Source: Bradyrhizobium sediminis
GTDB taxonomy: Bacteria > Pseudomonadota > Alphaproteobacteria > Rhizobiales > Xanthobacteraceae
Assembly (NCBI RefSeq): GCF_018736085.1
Contig: NZ_CP076134.1
Coordinates: 3,420,501-3,484,500, forward strand
Length of the DNA: 64,000 nucleotides
Reading direction: 5' to 3'
Below the pieces are notes generated by a model, which made no database searches, was not told where the DNA came from, and worked only from the letters and a program-made list of their open reading frames with translations. The stretch's first letter is position 1, and the number at the start of each line of letters is the position of its first letter. Positions 56,113 to 63,560 of the stretch are shown here, one piece after another. The position numbers and the translations under genes were made by a program.

Positions 56113-56265
56113 CCCATATCTCCCGTTCGAGTTCTCTGCGCACAGGACGAATGAGGAGGTGCAAATGGCGACACGCTTGCCTTGCGTGCGGCGTCACTTC
56201 TTTGTGAGCGTCCCGGCCGCACCGGGCGGCGTCGAGCCGCCCGGCCTGCGGTCTCAGCCGGCCGT

Positions 56266-56958
56266 TCACTTTCGCCGATGCAACACGGTGACGTGGAAAC
56301 GGCGGCGGATTTCCACCCCCTGCCGCCGGTACAGCGCGATGGCCGAGGTGTTGTTCGTGAATACGTGCAGGAACGGAAGCTCTCCCCGCGCCAGGATCTG
56401 GCGGGAAATCTCGCCAAGCAGAGCTTGCCCGTAACCTCGGCCGCGGTGCGATGGGTGCACGCAGACGGCCGTGATCTCGGTGTAGTTGGCGGGCTTCATT
56501 CGCTCGCCGGCCATCGCAACCAGCCGACCATCGATCCGGATCCCGAGAAAGATTCCCAGCTCATGCGCTCGCGCGCTGAAGGGACCGGGTTTTGTCAATT
56601 CGGTCAACGCGAGCATCTCAGGAACGTCATCGGCCCCGAGTGTGACGATTTCCACGCCGCGGATCGAAGCTTCCGCGAGCGTCCCGATCATCTGCTCTCC
56701 GGTCTCGGCGAGCAGAACCTTGAACTCGGCGGGCGGGGTCACGGGGTCGGGCGTAAACAGCACGGCCATGTCGGATTTCGACATCAGCGCGTGAAGCGCC
56801 GCAAAGCTCTGCGGTGACATGTCCACCATTGCCGCAAACGGCGCGATCGCCGGAGGATAGCGCCGCGCCAGCGCGCCGCCTTCCGCCAGGGCCTGCTGCC
56901 GGGTCGTCAATGCGGTCCAGATCGGATGATCGAGCGGATGGGCTGACGTCGGCCTCAT
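56266..56958 (-). CDS. GNAT-family N-acetyltransferase, third gene of SWIM-NTase-GNAT cluster
   Basis: The 230-residue product starts at 56958, its ATG overlapping the stop of the nucleotidyltransferase gene (ATGA). The first 100 residues are an FR47-type N-terminal domain; the acetyl-CoA loop is VCVHPSHRGRGYGQALLGEI, followed by FLHVFTNNTSAIALYRRQG. The overlap implies coordinated synthesis with the two upstream genes. The acceptor substrate is unknown. Confidence 0.9.
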   Translation of the reverse strand: MRPTSAHPLDHPIWTALTTRQQALAEGGALARRYPPAIAPFAAMVDMSPQSFAALHALMSKSDMAVLFTPDPVTPPAEFKVLLAETGEQMIGTLAEASIRGVEIVTLGADDVPEMLALTELTKPGPFSARAHELGIFLGIRIDGRLVAMAGERMKPANYTEITAVCVHPSHRGRGYGQALLGEISRQILARGELPFLHVFTNNTSAIALYRRQGVEIRRRFHVTVLHRRK

Positions 56959-57548
56959 GGTTGCCGCGCTTCGATCGACGGCAGTTCGAGGGCGGAGCGC
57001 AGTACACCGGAACCCCGCCGATACAGCATCGCCTCGGCCGCCGAAGCCAAAAGGTCGGCACGCGGGACGAAATCCGCAATTTGCTTGTTGAAGGGAATGG
57101 CGCCGCAGCCGGCAATGAAACAGGGAGGTTTCCGCTTCGGACATTGGTTGAACGAGCACAGCCGGCCGAGGTAGCGGTCGCTTTGCGGCTCGAACAGGAA
57201 CACGTCGACCTGGTGGTTCGCGACACTGATTCCGACGCCGCTCTCAAAGGCATCGCGCAATGCGCGGTCGCGCGCCCGTCGCAACTCGCCGAGGCGGTGC
57301 AGCGAGTCGATCCACAGCGCCAGATCGAGGTCGCCGCATTCATGCCAGATCTCGACGCGCTGTTTCCGGAACTCGCTGAATCTCGGAACCTCCTTCCACA
57401 GCGGCTTTGCCACCGAGCCTATGACCGCAATCGCCTCAACCTCCGGAAACACCATCCAGCACTTTGTCACGACGTCAGCAGCCACTCGAAACTCGCGCTG
57501 CTGTCTCACCATACGATTGTTTTCCTCTTCTATTTTGGCGCGCCGCAT
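56955..57548 (-). CDS. Minimal nucleotidyltransferase with four-Cys motif, second gene of cluster
   Basis: The 197-residue product has the NTase signature: G44-S45 in AVIGSVAKPLW, D73 and D75 in GDLDLALWI and a third acidic residue D115 in HQVDVFLFE. The distance between GS and DxD is longer than usual (an insert of about 15 residues). C131, C136, C143 and C148 form a likely zinc site. GGAG seven bases before the ATG at 57548 overlaps the end of the SWIM gene, and its stop overlaps the GNAT start. No HEPN partner is adjacent, so a MNT/HEPN toxin pair is unlikely. Confidence 0.8.
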   Translation of the reverse strand: MRRAKIEEENNRMVRQQREFRVAADVVTKCWMVFPEVEAIAVIGSVAKPLWKEVPRFSEFRKQRVEIWHECGDLDLALWIDSLHRLGELRRARDRALRDAFESGVGISVANHQVDVFLFEPQSDRYLGRLCSFNQCPKRKPPCFIAGCGAIPFNKQIADFVPRADLLASAAEAMLYRRGSGVLRSALELPSIEARQP

Positions 57549-57552
57549 CCAT

Positions 57553-59232
57553 TCACTCCAACAACTGGGTGAAATGACGCCGGCGGCCGAAGCGCTGCCT
57601 GAGCCCGAGAACGTAGGCAACCTGCTCGCCCCTTGGGCGGAGTTTTGCCATCCTCGCGACCAGCTTCGCCGCCTGCTGGTAATTCGAACCGCCGCCGGCA
57701 TTTACGAGTTGATCGACTCGCTGGGTATACACCTCGAGCACCTCGCGCGGATGGGTAGCTTCGGATTTTCCGGCGAGTTCTTCCTTCAAGCCCGCGGACG
57801 CACCGTGCTTGCCCACCGCCGCCCAGGCGGCATCGAACTTCTCCTCGTCTATCCAGATGCGAGCGAGTAGGTCGATCGGACTATTCCAGCCTAACCGCGC
57901 TCCGCTCGCTTGCTTGCCTTCCAGGAAAGACAAAGCGCGCTCCCGGGCGGCCTTGCCGCCGATGCCGCAAAGCCGTTTGTAGAGATCGAATGTGGGCGAC
58001 TTCTCGAACAGCCGCCACAGATGCGCCTCCGCGTCAGCCTTTCGGCCAGCCTTCGACAACAGTTCCGCGGCGAACATCGTGAGCCCCACGTCCGGACGCC
58101 CGTCCTCGTACTTCCACAGGCCCTCCTCTGCCCACCGCAATGCCTCGTCCGCGCGGCCGTGCGACAGACAGAATTCGGCGAGTTGAAGATAATCCCACGA
58201 GGAGGACAGGTCCCTGACCCGCAGCGCGATGCGGGCATCGACGTCGCCGTCGCGCTCGGCGAAGAAATCGAGGATGCGCATCAGCTGATGGCGATCGACG
58301 CTGTCATCGTCCTGCTGCCCCTTGCGGCCCGCAGACGGCGCCGGTTTCTCCCATGCCTTCCTGGCGAGGCGACGATATTCGGCGAGCCCGGCCTCCCCGA
58401 GCACGTCGGCGTAGCGCCTCACCGCCCCATCGAAGGTTCCGTAGTCCTCCGCCATTTCCCGAGCGAACAGATCGCGGGCGAGTTCGACCGGTTCGGGCCT
58501 GATCTCCGAGACTGCGGCGAGATGGATGTCGCGCGCGCGCTCCAACAGCGCCATGCAATAGCCGTCGGAGTCATCGATCTCCTCGATCGCCTGCCCGATC
58601 CGGTCGACCGCGTGATCTGCAAGCTCGCATGCGAGGCCGGCGCGGGCGCCCGAGGCGAGACCGGCAACGGTGTCGAGCGCGGAATCGACATTGGCCGCCC
58701 AACGCGGAACCTCGTGATAATCCATAAAATCGCGAGTTTGCGTCGCCTGATCAATCGCCTTGCACAGGCGCTTGCCGAGAGTCTTGTCATCCTCATGCAG
58801 CGCTGCTGTGGCGGCATCGAGCTTGCGGAACAGGGCCAGATCCTGCTCGGCGAGGCCGACGATGATGTCGACGAGGGCATCGACGCCCTTTTCCTTCAGG
58901 TGATTGCGGATACGGACAAGCGCGCCGCTGCCGTCGGCCTCGTCCGCACCCAAATCGTTTGCCGCAAGCGCTGTGGCGACCATATGCTTGCAGAAGCCGT
59001 GATCCTCGAACGCGGGACAGGAGCATTCGCCGCCGATGGCCCGGCCGCGCCCTAAGAGTTCGGTCCGGTAATCCTCGCTGCCGGCGACTTGCGCCAGCAC
59101 CCGTTCCGGATTGATGACGAGGATCTGAACCTGGCCGTCACGATGATAGGCCTCGCCGCGCGCGAATACCTTACCGCCGGCGAGTTCGCGCAAGGCGTCG
59201 GTGTCGAAACGGATTTTGCCCTTGGCTTTCAT
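57553..59232 (-). CDS. SWIM zinc-finger protein, first gene of cluster
   Basis: The 559-residue product has an N-terminal SWIM zinc finger with C70-x-C72-x8-C81-x-H83 (CSCPAFEDHGFCKHM). It is followed by about 450 residues of helical, TPR-like repeats (for example CLSHGRADEALRWAEEGLWK, SKAGRKADAEAHLWRLFEKS). SWIM domains bind nucleic acid or protein. Its stop is four bases before the nucleotidyltransferase start, so the three genes form a tight operon. Confidence 0.9.
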   Translation of the reverse strand: MKAKGKIRFDTDALRELAGGKVFARGEAYHRDGQVQILVINPERVLAQVAGSEDYRTELLGRGRAIGGECSCPAFEDHGFCKHMVATALAANDLGADEADGSGALVRIRNHLKEKGVDALVDIIVGLAEQDLALFRKLDAATAALHEDDKTLGKRLCKAIDQATQTRDFMDYHEVPRWAANVDSALDTVAGLASGARAGLACELADHAVDRIGQAIEEIDDSDGYCMALLERARDIHLAAVSEIRPEPVELARDLFAREMAEDYGTFDGAVRRYADVLGEAGLAEYRRLARKAWEKPAPSAGRKGQQDDDSVDRHQLMRILDFFAERDGDVDARIALRVRDLSSSWDYLQLAEFCLSHGRADEALRWAEEGLWKYEDGRPDVGLTMFAAELLSKAGRKADAEAHLWRLFEKSPTFDLYKRLCGIGGKAARERALSFLEGKQASGARLGWNSPIDLLARIWIDEEKFDAAWAAVGKHGASAGLKEELAGKSEATHPREVLEVYTQRVDQLVNAGGGSNYQQAAKLVARMAKLRPRGEQVAYVLGLRQRFGRRRHFTQLLE

Positions 59233-59306
59233 GGGGCCGACTGCAGCAATGGCTCGATGTCAATCAGGTCAGAGAATACCAGCTTGGGTTTATCTCCGAC
59301 GAATGT

Positions 59307-59657
59307 CTAGCCGGCCTTCCCGTCGTCGAGACTGACAATGACAGCCGCATTGGCAATGATGATGCTATCACCGCCGCTCTCCGCCGGAACCTCGAGCCCG
59401 CCTTTGACCGCTGACACCGTCACCGTTCCATATGGCAGCTCTTTCGCGACAGCTGCGGTGTCGACCGTGCTCGGGTCCGGCACGCCGATGGTGACGTCGA
59501 CGAACATATCGTTGGCGGTCTTGCCGAGCATCCGGAAGAACCCGAGGCTGGAGTGGCGTATGGCGTCGGAGACCGCGCGCTTGGCGGCCTTGGTAGCGTC
59601 TTTGCCGTGGACGTCAACGCCCATGCCCATTTCGGTGATACAGCGCACGCGTGCCAT
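59307..59657 (-). CDS. Lin0512-family protein
   Basis: The 116-residue product matches the Lin0512 family: MARVRCITEMGMGVDVHGKD, AAKRAVSDAIRHSSLGFF and DMFVDVTIGVPDP are its conserved blocks. The function is unknown. It is transcribed away from the HxlR gene and separate from the SWIM cluster by 74 bases. Confidence 0.88.
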   Translation of the reverse strand: MARVRCITEMGMGVDVHGKDATKAAKRAVSDAIRHSSLGFFRMLGKTANDMFVDVTIGVPDPSTVDTAAVAKELPYGTVTVSAVKGGLEVPAESGGDSIIIANAAVIVSLDDGKAG

Positions 59658-59818
59658 CGGTTTCCTGCTTTCGTTAGCGGACGGAGAAGCCAGCGATCTT
59701 CCCTGATTCTCGTGGTGCCGGCCACGGCTGGCGTTACCCCCGCTCGGTCACGCCATCAACCCGAAAAGGCAGCGCTGCGCAGGATGCGGCCTTGCCAATC
59801 CGCTCCTGCAGTTACAGC

Positions 59819-59851
59819 GGCGAGGTACTTGCAAATTGCAAGTACCTCGCC
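59819..59851. promoter_or_regulatory. 33-bp perfect inverted repeat before the HxlR gene
   Basis: Arms GGCGAGGTACTTGCAA (59819-59834) and TTGCAAGTACCTCGCC (59836-59851) are exact inverse complements around one A. It ends 12 bases before the HxlR ATG and is very likely the operator of the regulator; it could also fold as an RNA hairpin in the leader. Confidence 0.8.
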
Positions 59852-59863
59852 TAACCTTGCTTC

Positions 59864-60373
59864 ATGCAGCCGCGGAAGAAGCCCCGTTCTGAATGTCCGG
59901 CCGCCCGGACCCTCGAGTCCGTTGGCGAATGGTGGAGCATTCTGATCCTGCGCGATGCGTTCCAGGGCTGTACCCGCTTCGACGAATTCCAGCGAAGTCT
60001 GGGAATCGCTCCGAATATCCTGGCTCGCCGCTTGAAGCATCTGACCGAGCGAGGCCTGTTCGAGCGCCGCCTCTATCACAGGAAGCCCAACTGGTACGAA
60101 TACATACTCACCCAGAAAGGCCGCGACTTCTTTCCCGTCGTCGTGACGATGTTTGCCTGGGGCAACAAATACCTTTCGCCTCACGGAGAGGCTCTGCTGA
60201 TGGCGGACCGGGCGTCTTCGCTCAGGGTTGATCCGGTCGTGGTCGCGGCCGGCACACTTGCGCCAATCACGCCGGACAATGTGGCTCTCGTTCCCGGCCC
60301 GAAGGCCAGCCGGGACATGCATCGGCGGCTAGCCGCGATGCGCGCGATGCGGCCAGACGTTTCTCCAGCATAG
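59864..60373 (+). CDS. HxlR-family winged-helix regulator
   Basis: The 169-residue product has the HxlR domain at residues 10-105: Cys11 in ECPAARTLESVGEWWSILI, RFDEFQRSLGIAPNILARRL as recognition helix region and the wing YHRKPNWYEYILTQKG. The conserved N-terminal Cys can make HxlR proteins responsive to electrophiles. A 33-bp palindrome precedes it and a FabF-like gene follows after 8 bases, so the two form an operon. Confidence 0.92.
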   Translation: MQPRKKPRSECPAARTLESVGEWWSILILRDAFQGCTRFDEFQRSLGIAPNILARRLKHLTERGLFERRLYHRKPNWYEYILTQKGRDFFPVVVTMFAWGNKYLSPHGEALLMADRASSLRVDPVVVAAGTLAPITPDNVALVPGPKASRDMHRRLAAMRAMRPDVSPA

Positions 60374-60381
60374 GTAATGAC

Positions 60382-61647
60382 ATGCGCCGAATTGTTGTGA
60401 CTGGCATGGGGGCGGTGTCGCCGCTGGGCTGCGGTGTGGAATTGATCTGGTCGCGCCTGCTCTCCGGCCGATCGGGGCTGCGTTCCCTCCCCGCCACCAT
60501 CGGCGCAGGTCTTGCCGCGCGGGTGGCTGGCCTCGTGCCTGACAAGGCCGACGACGCCGAGGGCGGGTTCGATCCCGATACCGTCGTGGCGCGCAAGGAC
60601 CAGCGCAAGATGGACCGCTTCATCCTGTTCGCGATGGTGGCGGCGGCCGAGGCGATCGCGCAGGCCGGCTGGGCGCCTGCGGATGCGCAGTCGCTCGAAC
60701 GGACCGCGACGGTCATCGCGTCCGGGATCGGCGGCTTCCCGGCCATCGTCGAGGCCGTGCGCACCACCGATCAGCGCGGCATCCGGCGCCTCTCCCCGTT
60801 CACCGTGCCGTCATTCCTGGCCAATCTGGCAGCCGGTCAGATCTCCATCCGCTACGGATACAAGGGTCCGATCGGCGCTCCGGTCACCGCCTGCGCCGCA
60901 AGCGTCCAGGCCATCGGCGATGCCGCGCGGCTGATCCGGGCCGGCGAAGCGGACATCGCGATTTGCGGTGGCGCGGAAGCCTGTATCGACCTGGTCAGTC
61001 TCGGCGGCTTTGCCGCTGCCCGCGCGCTCTCGACCGGCTTCAACGACATGCCGACGCAGGCGTCCCGTCCATTCGATCGCGACCGCGACGGCTTCGTCAT
61101 GGGCGAAGGCGCGGGAATTCTCGTCATCGAGGAATTGCAGCACGCGCTGGCGCGAGGGGCCAATCCGATCGCCGAACTCATCGGCTATGGCACGAGCGCC
61201 GATGCCTACCACCTGACATCGGGACCCGAGGACGGCGAAGGCGCCCGCCGCGCGATGCAACTGGCGCTGCGACAGGCCGGGCTGGCGCCGGGCGACGTAC
61301 AACATCTGAACGCGCATTCCACCTCCACGCCGGTCGGAGACAGCGGCGAATTGGCGGCCATCAAGGCCGTGTTCGGCGACGATCAAGGCATTGCGGTCAG
61401 CGCGACGAAATCAGCCACGGGTCATCTGCTCGGAGCCGCCGGCGGCCTGGAGGCGATTTTCACCATCCTTGCCCTTCGCGACCAGGTCGCTCCGCCCACG
61501 CTCAACCTTGAAAACCCGGACGTTCTCGCCGACGGCATTGATCTGGTCCGGGGCAACGCGAGAGGCATGCCGATCACGCATGCGATCTCGAACGGTTTCG
61601 GTTTCGGCGGCGTCAATGCCAGCATCGTACTGCGCCGTTGGTCGTGA
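60382..61647 (+). CDS. Beta-ketoacyl-ACP synthase II-like (FabF-type)
   Basis: The 421-residue thiolase-fold condensing enzyme has the catalytic Cys in VTACAASVQAIG at about residue 170, His in NAHSTSTPVGD at about 309 and His in SATGHLLGAAGG at about 347, the full C-H-H triad of KAS II. Ala follows the Cys where FabF usually has Ser/Thr (CAAS rather than CASS/CATS). It is cotranscribed with an HxlR regulator and not with other fatty-acid genes, so a specialised role rather than the housekeeping fabF is likely. Confidence 0.92.
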   Translation: MRRIVVTGMGAVSPLGCGVELIWSRLLSGRSGLRSLPATIGAGLAARVAGLVPDKADDAEGGFDPDTVVARKDQRKMDRFILFAMVAAAEAIAQAGWAPADAQSLERTATVIASGIGGFPAIVEAVRTTDQRGIRRLSPFTVPSFLANLAAGQISIRYGYKGPIGAPVTACAASVQAIGDAARLIRAGEADIAICGGAEACIDLVSLGGFAAARALSTGFNDMPTQASRPFDRDRDGFVMGEGAGILVIEELQHALARGANPIAELIGYGTSADAYHLTSGPEDGEGARRAMQLALRQAGLAPGDVQHLNAHSTSTPVGDSGELAAIKAVFGDDQGIAVSATKSATGHLLGAAGGLEAIFTILALRDQVAPPTLNLENPDVLADGIDLVRGNARGMPITHAISNGFGFGGVNASIVLRRWS

Positions 61648-61674
61648 CAGACTGACGAGAGTCCGCAACGAACG

Positions 61675-61737
61675 CCACTCCCACTGGATCGTCCCCGTCC
61701 GTCTTGACGTCACGTCATAGACCCGGTCGACGCCCTT
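61675..61737 (-). pseudogene. Remnant of the 3' end of guaA (possible island attachment site)
   Basis: The minus strand reads KGVDRVYDVTSRRTGTIQWE followed by a Trp codon. GMP synthetase ends [21 protein letters not shown]-stop in many proteobacteria (from memory). One codon is missing and the stop is changed to TGG. No other part of guaA is present. The 3' end of guaA is a known integration site for genomic islands. Confidence 0.6.
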
Positions 61738-62009
61738 CGCCGGCTGGAGATCAGCCTCAGCCAGGGCGCCGAATGGAAGGCGCTCATCAGCAAGTACATC
61801 GGGACCATTCCGCTCAGCGGCGATGCACTCACGATCGAACACAGCGCATCCTGCGATCCGCCACCAAGGACGCCCGTCAGCAGCGCCATGATCGCGAAGG
61901 TTGGCGCGGCCGCGAGGTATAGAAAATCGGCTGCCCCAATCGCTGCTGCGTTGCCGTTTTCACCATCGGGCGCGCCGGAGCTGCATCTGCCGGTAAGCAC
62001 CTCGCTCAT
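61710..62009 (-). CDS. Small membrane protein with GFA-like N-terminus (chimera)
   Basis: The 99-residue product has two hydrophobic segments (FLYLAAAPTFAIMALLTGVL and SGMVPMYLLMSAFHSAPW). I recall similar small membrane proteins in rhizobia. Its first 13 codons and upstream bases resemble the start of the GFA gene at 63548 (MSEVLTGRCSSGA against MSEAYTGGCACGA), so its 5' end was probably borrowed from a GFA-type gene. Its 3' end overlaps the guaA remnant. It is 45 bases after the DUF899 gene. Confidence 0.6.
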   Translation of the reverse strand: MSEVLTGRCSSGAPDGENGNAAAIGAADFLYLAAAPTFAIMALLTGVLGGGSQDALCSIVSASPLSGMVPMYLLMSAFHSAPWLRLISSRRRASTGSMT

Positions 62010-62054
62010 GTTCTCTCTCCTGCAAAGAGCGCAATTGCGCCGCTGGCACCCATG

Positions 62055-62843
62055 TCACGGTGCGGAACGCTGAGGTTCTCCCAACGTCACCAAGGCGCTG
62101 TCCACCACCTCGCTCCACCTCGAGTCGCGCGAGGCGTCGGCGGCGTAACTGTCGTGCCAGTTCCACCACTTGTACGGTGGGGTCTGCGGATAGCCCTCCG
62201 GGGAGTCCTCCCACTCCTCCTGGCGCCCGAGCGGCGTCACGTCGAGGTAGCTCCAGGTGCTCCCCATCGCCTCGTCGCCGCGGTTGTTGATGAAGTAGGT
62301 ACGGAAAAGTTTGTCGCCGTCGCGGAAAAACACGTTGGTGCCGTGCCACTCGTCCACGCCGAAGTCTGCGTCGAAGCCGTCCGTGATGGTGTACCAGGGT
62401 ATCTCCCATCCCATTCGCGCCTTCAGGCTTGCGATGTCCGTCTGAGGCGCGCGCGAGACAAACGCGAGAGTGGTATCACGGGCGTACAGATGGGCGACGT
62501 GGGCGACCTGGTCGGCCACCATGGAGCAGCCGCGGCAGGCATGCTCGGGCCACCCGAACACCCCGGGCTCGAAGAAGGCGCGGTAGACGATCAGCTGACG
62601 GTGGCCGTCGAACAGGTCGAGCAAGCTCGCCTTGCCCGCAGGCCCGTCGAACGCATACTCTTTCTCCACGGCCAGCCACGGCATCCGCCGACGCTCGGCG
62701 GCCAGCGCGTCACGGGCGCGGGTCAAGGCCTTCTCCTTCACTAGCAGCTGCTCGCGCGCAGCCGCCCACTCCTGCGGCGACACGATCGGTGGGGTGTTCA
62801 TTGCGGTCCGCCCTTTCCGGCCATTCTCGGGTGATGTCTGCAT
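62055..62843 (-). CDS. DUF899-family thioredoxin-like protein
   Basis: The 262-residue product has the DUF899 blocks: HRQLIVYRAFFEPGV, HACRGCSMVADQVAHVAHL with a CxxC-type redox motif, FVSRAPQTDIASLKARMGWE and YKWWNWHDSY. The ATG at 62843 has GGAGAGGAG seven bases upstream; the ATG at 62801 matches the family start and could be used instead. It probably acts as a cytoplasmic peroxiredoxin-like or redox protein; function unproven. Confidence 0.88.
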   Translation of the reverse strand: MQTSPENGRKGRTAMNTPPIVSPQEWAAAREQLLVKEKALTRARDALAAERRRMPWLAVEKEYAFDGPAGKASLLDLFDGHRQLIVYRAFFEPGVFGWPEHACRGCSMVADQVAHVAHLYARDTTLAFVSRAPQTDIASLKARMGWEIPWYTITDGFDADFGVDEWHGTNVFFRDGDKLFRTYFINNRGDEAMGSTWSYLDVTPLGRQEEWEDSPEGYPQTPPYKWWNWHDSYAADASRDSRWSEVVDSALVTLGEPQRSAP

Positions 62844-63131
62844 TGTTGATCTCCTCTCCACCATGTCCGGTTCCTTCTGCTGCAGTGTCCAGATGCAGCT
62901 AGAACGATTGAGGCAGGGAAAAGGAGTCACACACCGCTACCGGGGACCCGCGATCCTCCAGCCGCCGTTGGTCGATCCGGGGCGAGTTGACGCGAGGGAT
63001 CGCTCCGCTCCGGGACGCGATGGCGGCATTTTCCCATTTAATTCCAGACAGCGTGAGGATATGGGTTCGCATTCTCGCGGCATGAGATGCCCGAGTCTTG
63101 CGTAGCTCCCGCGATTCCGATCGCGCTGCAC

Positions 63132-63548
63132 TTACATCGGCGGCATCTTGTCGAATTTCGGCAGCGCTGGATCGATCTGGTCCCAGGCGTAACCGCTCAC
63201 GCGATACGTCACAGCCTGCGGCTTGTATCGGCTGGGATCGTCGAGGCTAGCGGCGTGCACGGTGAACAGATCGGGCATCGCCGCAAACGTCATGTAGACC
63301 GGTGATCCGCAGGTAGGGCAGAAGGCACGCGTCTTCACATTGCCGCTATCGCCAACGATGTCCCAATGCGTCGCTTCGCCTTCGAGCTTCACGCCGCTCT
63401 TGCCCGGGAAAGTCAGGTAGGACCCGTGGCCGGTGCCGCTCTTGCGCTGACAGTCGCGACACTGGCAGTCATTCATGAAGACAGGTTCGCAAGAGATGCC
63501 ATAACGGACCGCGCCGCAGGCGCATCCGCCGGTATAAGCCTCGCTCAT
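63132..63548 (-). CDS. GFA-family zinc protein (formaldehyde-activating-like)
   Basis: The 138-residue product has the GFA/CENP-V zinc ligands: CACGAVRY, CQCRDCQRKSGTG and CPTCGSPVYM. Family members are often called S-(hydroxymethyl)glutathione synthase, but that activity is not shown for most. It lies 12 bases after the SRPBCC gene in the same direction, so cotranscription is likely. Confidence 0.92.
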   Translation of the reverse strand: MSEAYTGGCACGAVRYGISCEPVFMNDCQCRDCQRKSGTGHGSYLTFPGKSGVKLEGEATHWDIVGDSGNVKTRAFCPTCGSPVYMTFAAMPDLFTVHAASLDDPSRYKPQAVTYRVSGYAWDQIDPALPKFDKMPPM

Positions 63549-63560
63549 GTGTTTTCCTCC

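Noticed and set aside
56955..57548. Toxin-antitoxin reading of the nucleotidyltransferase-GNAT pair
   Set aside because: No HEPN partner, sizes too large for TacAT or AtaRT types, and no ribbon-helix-helix antitoxin nearby.
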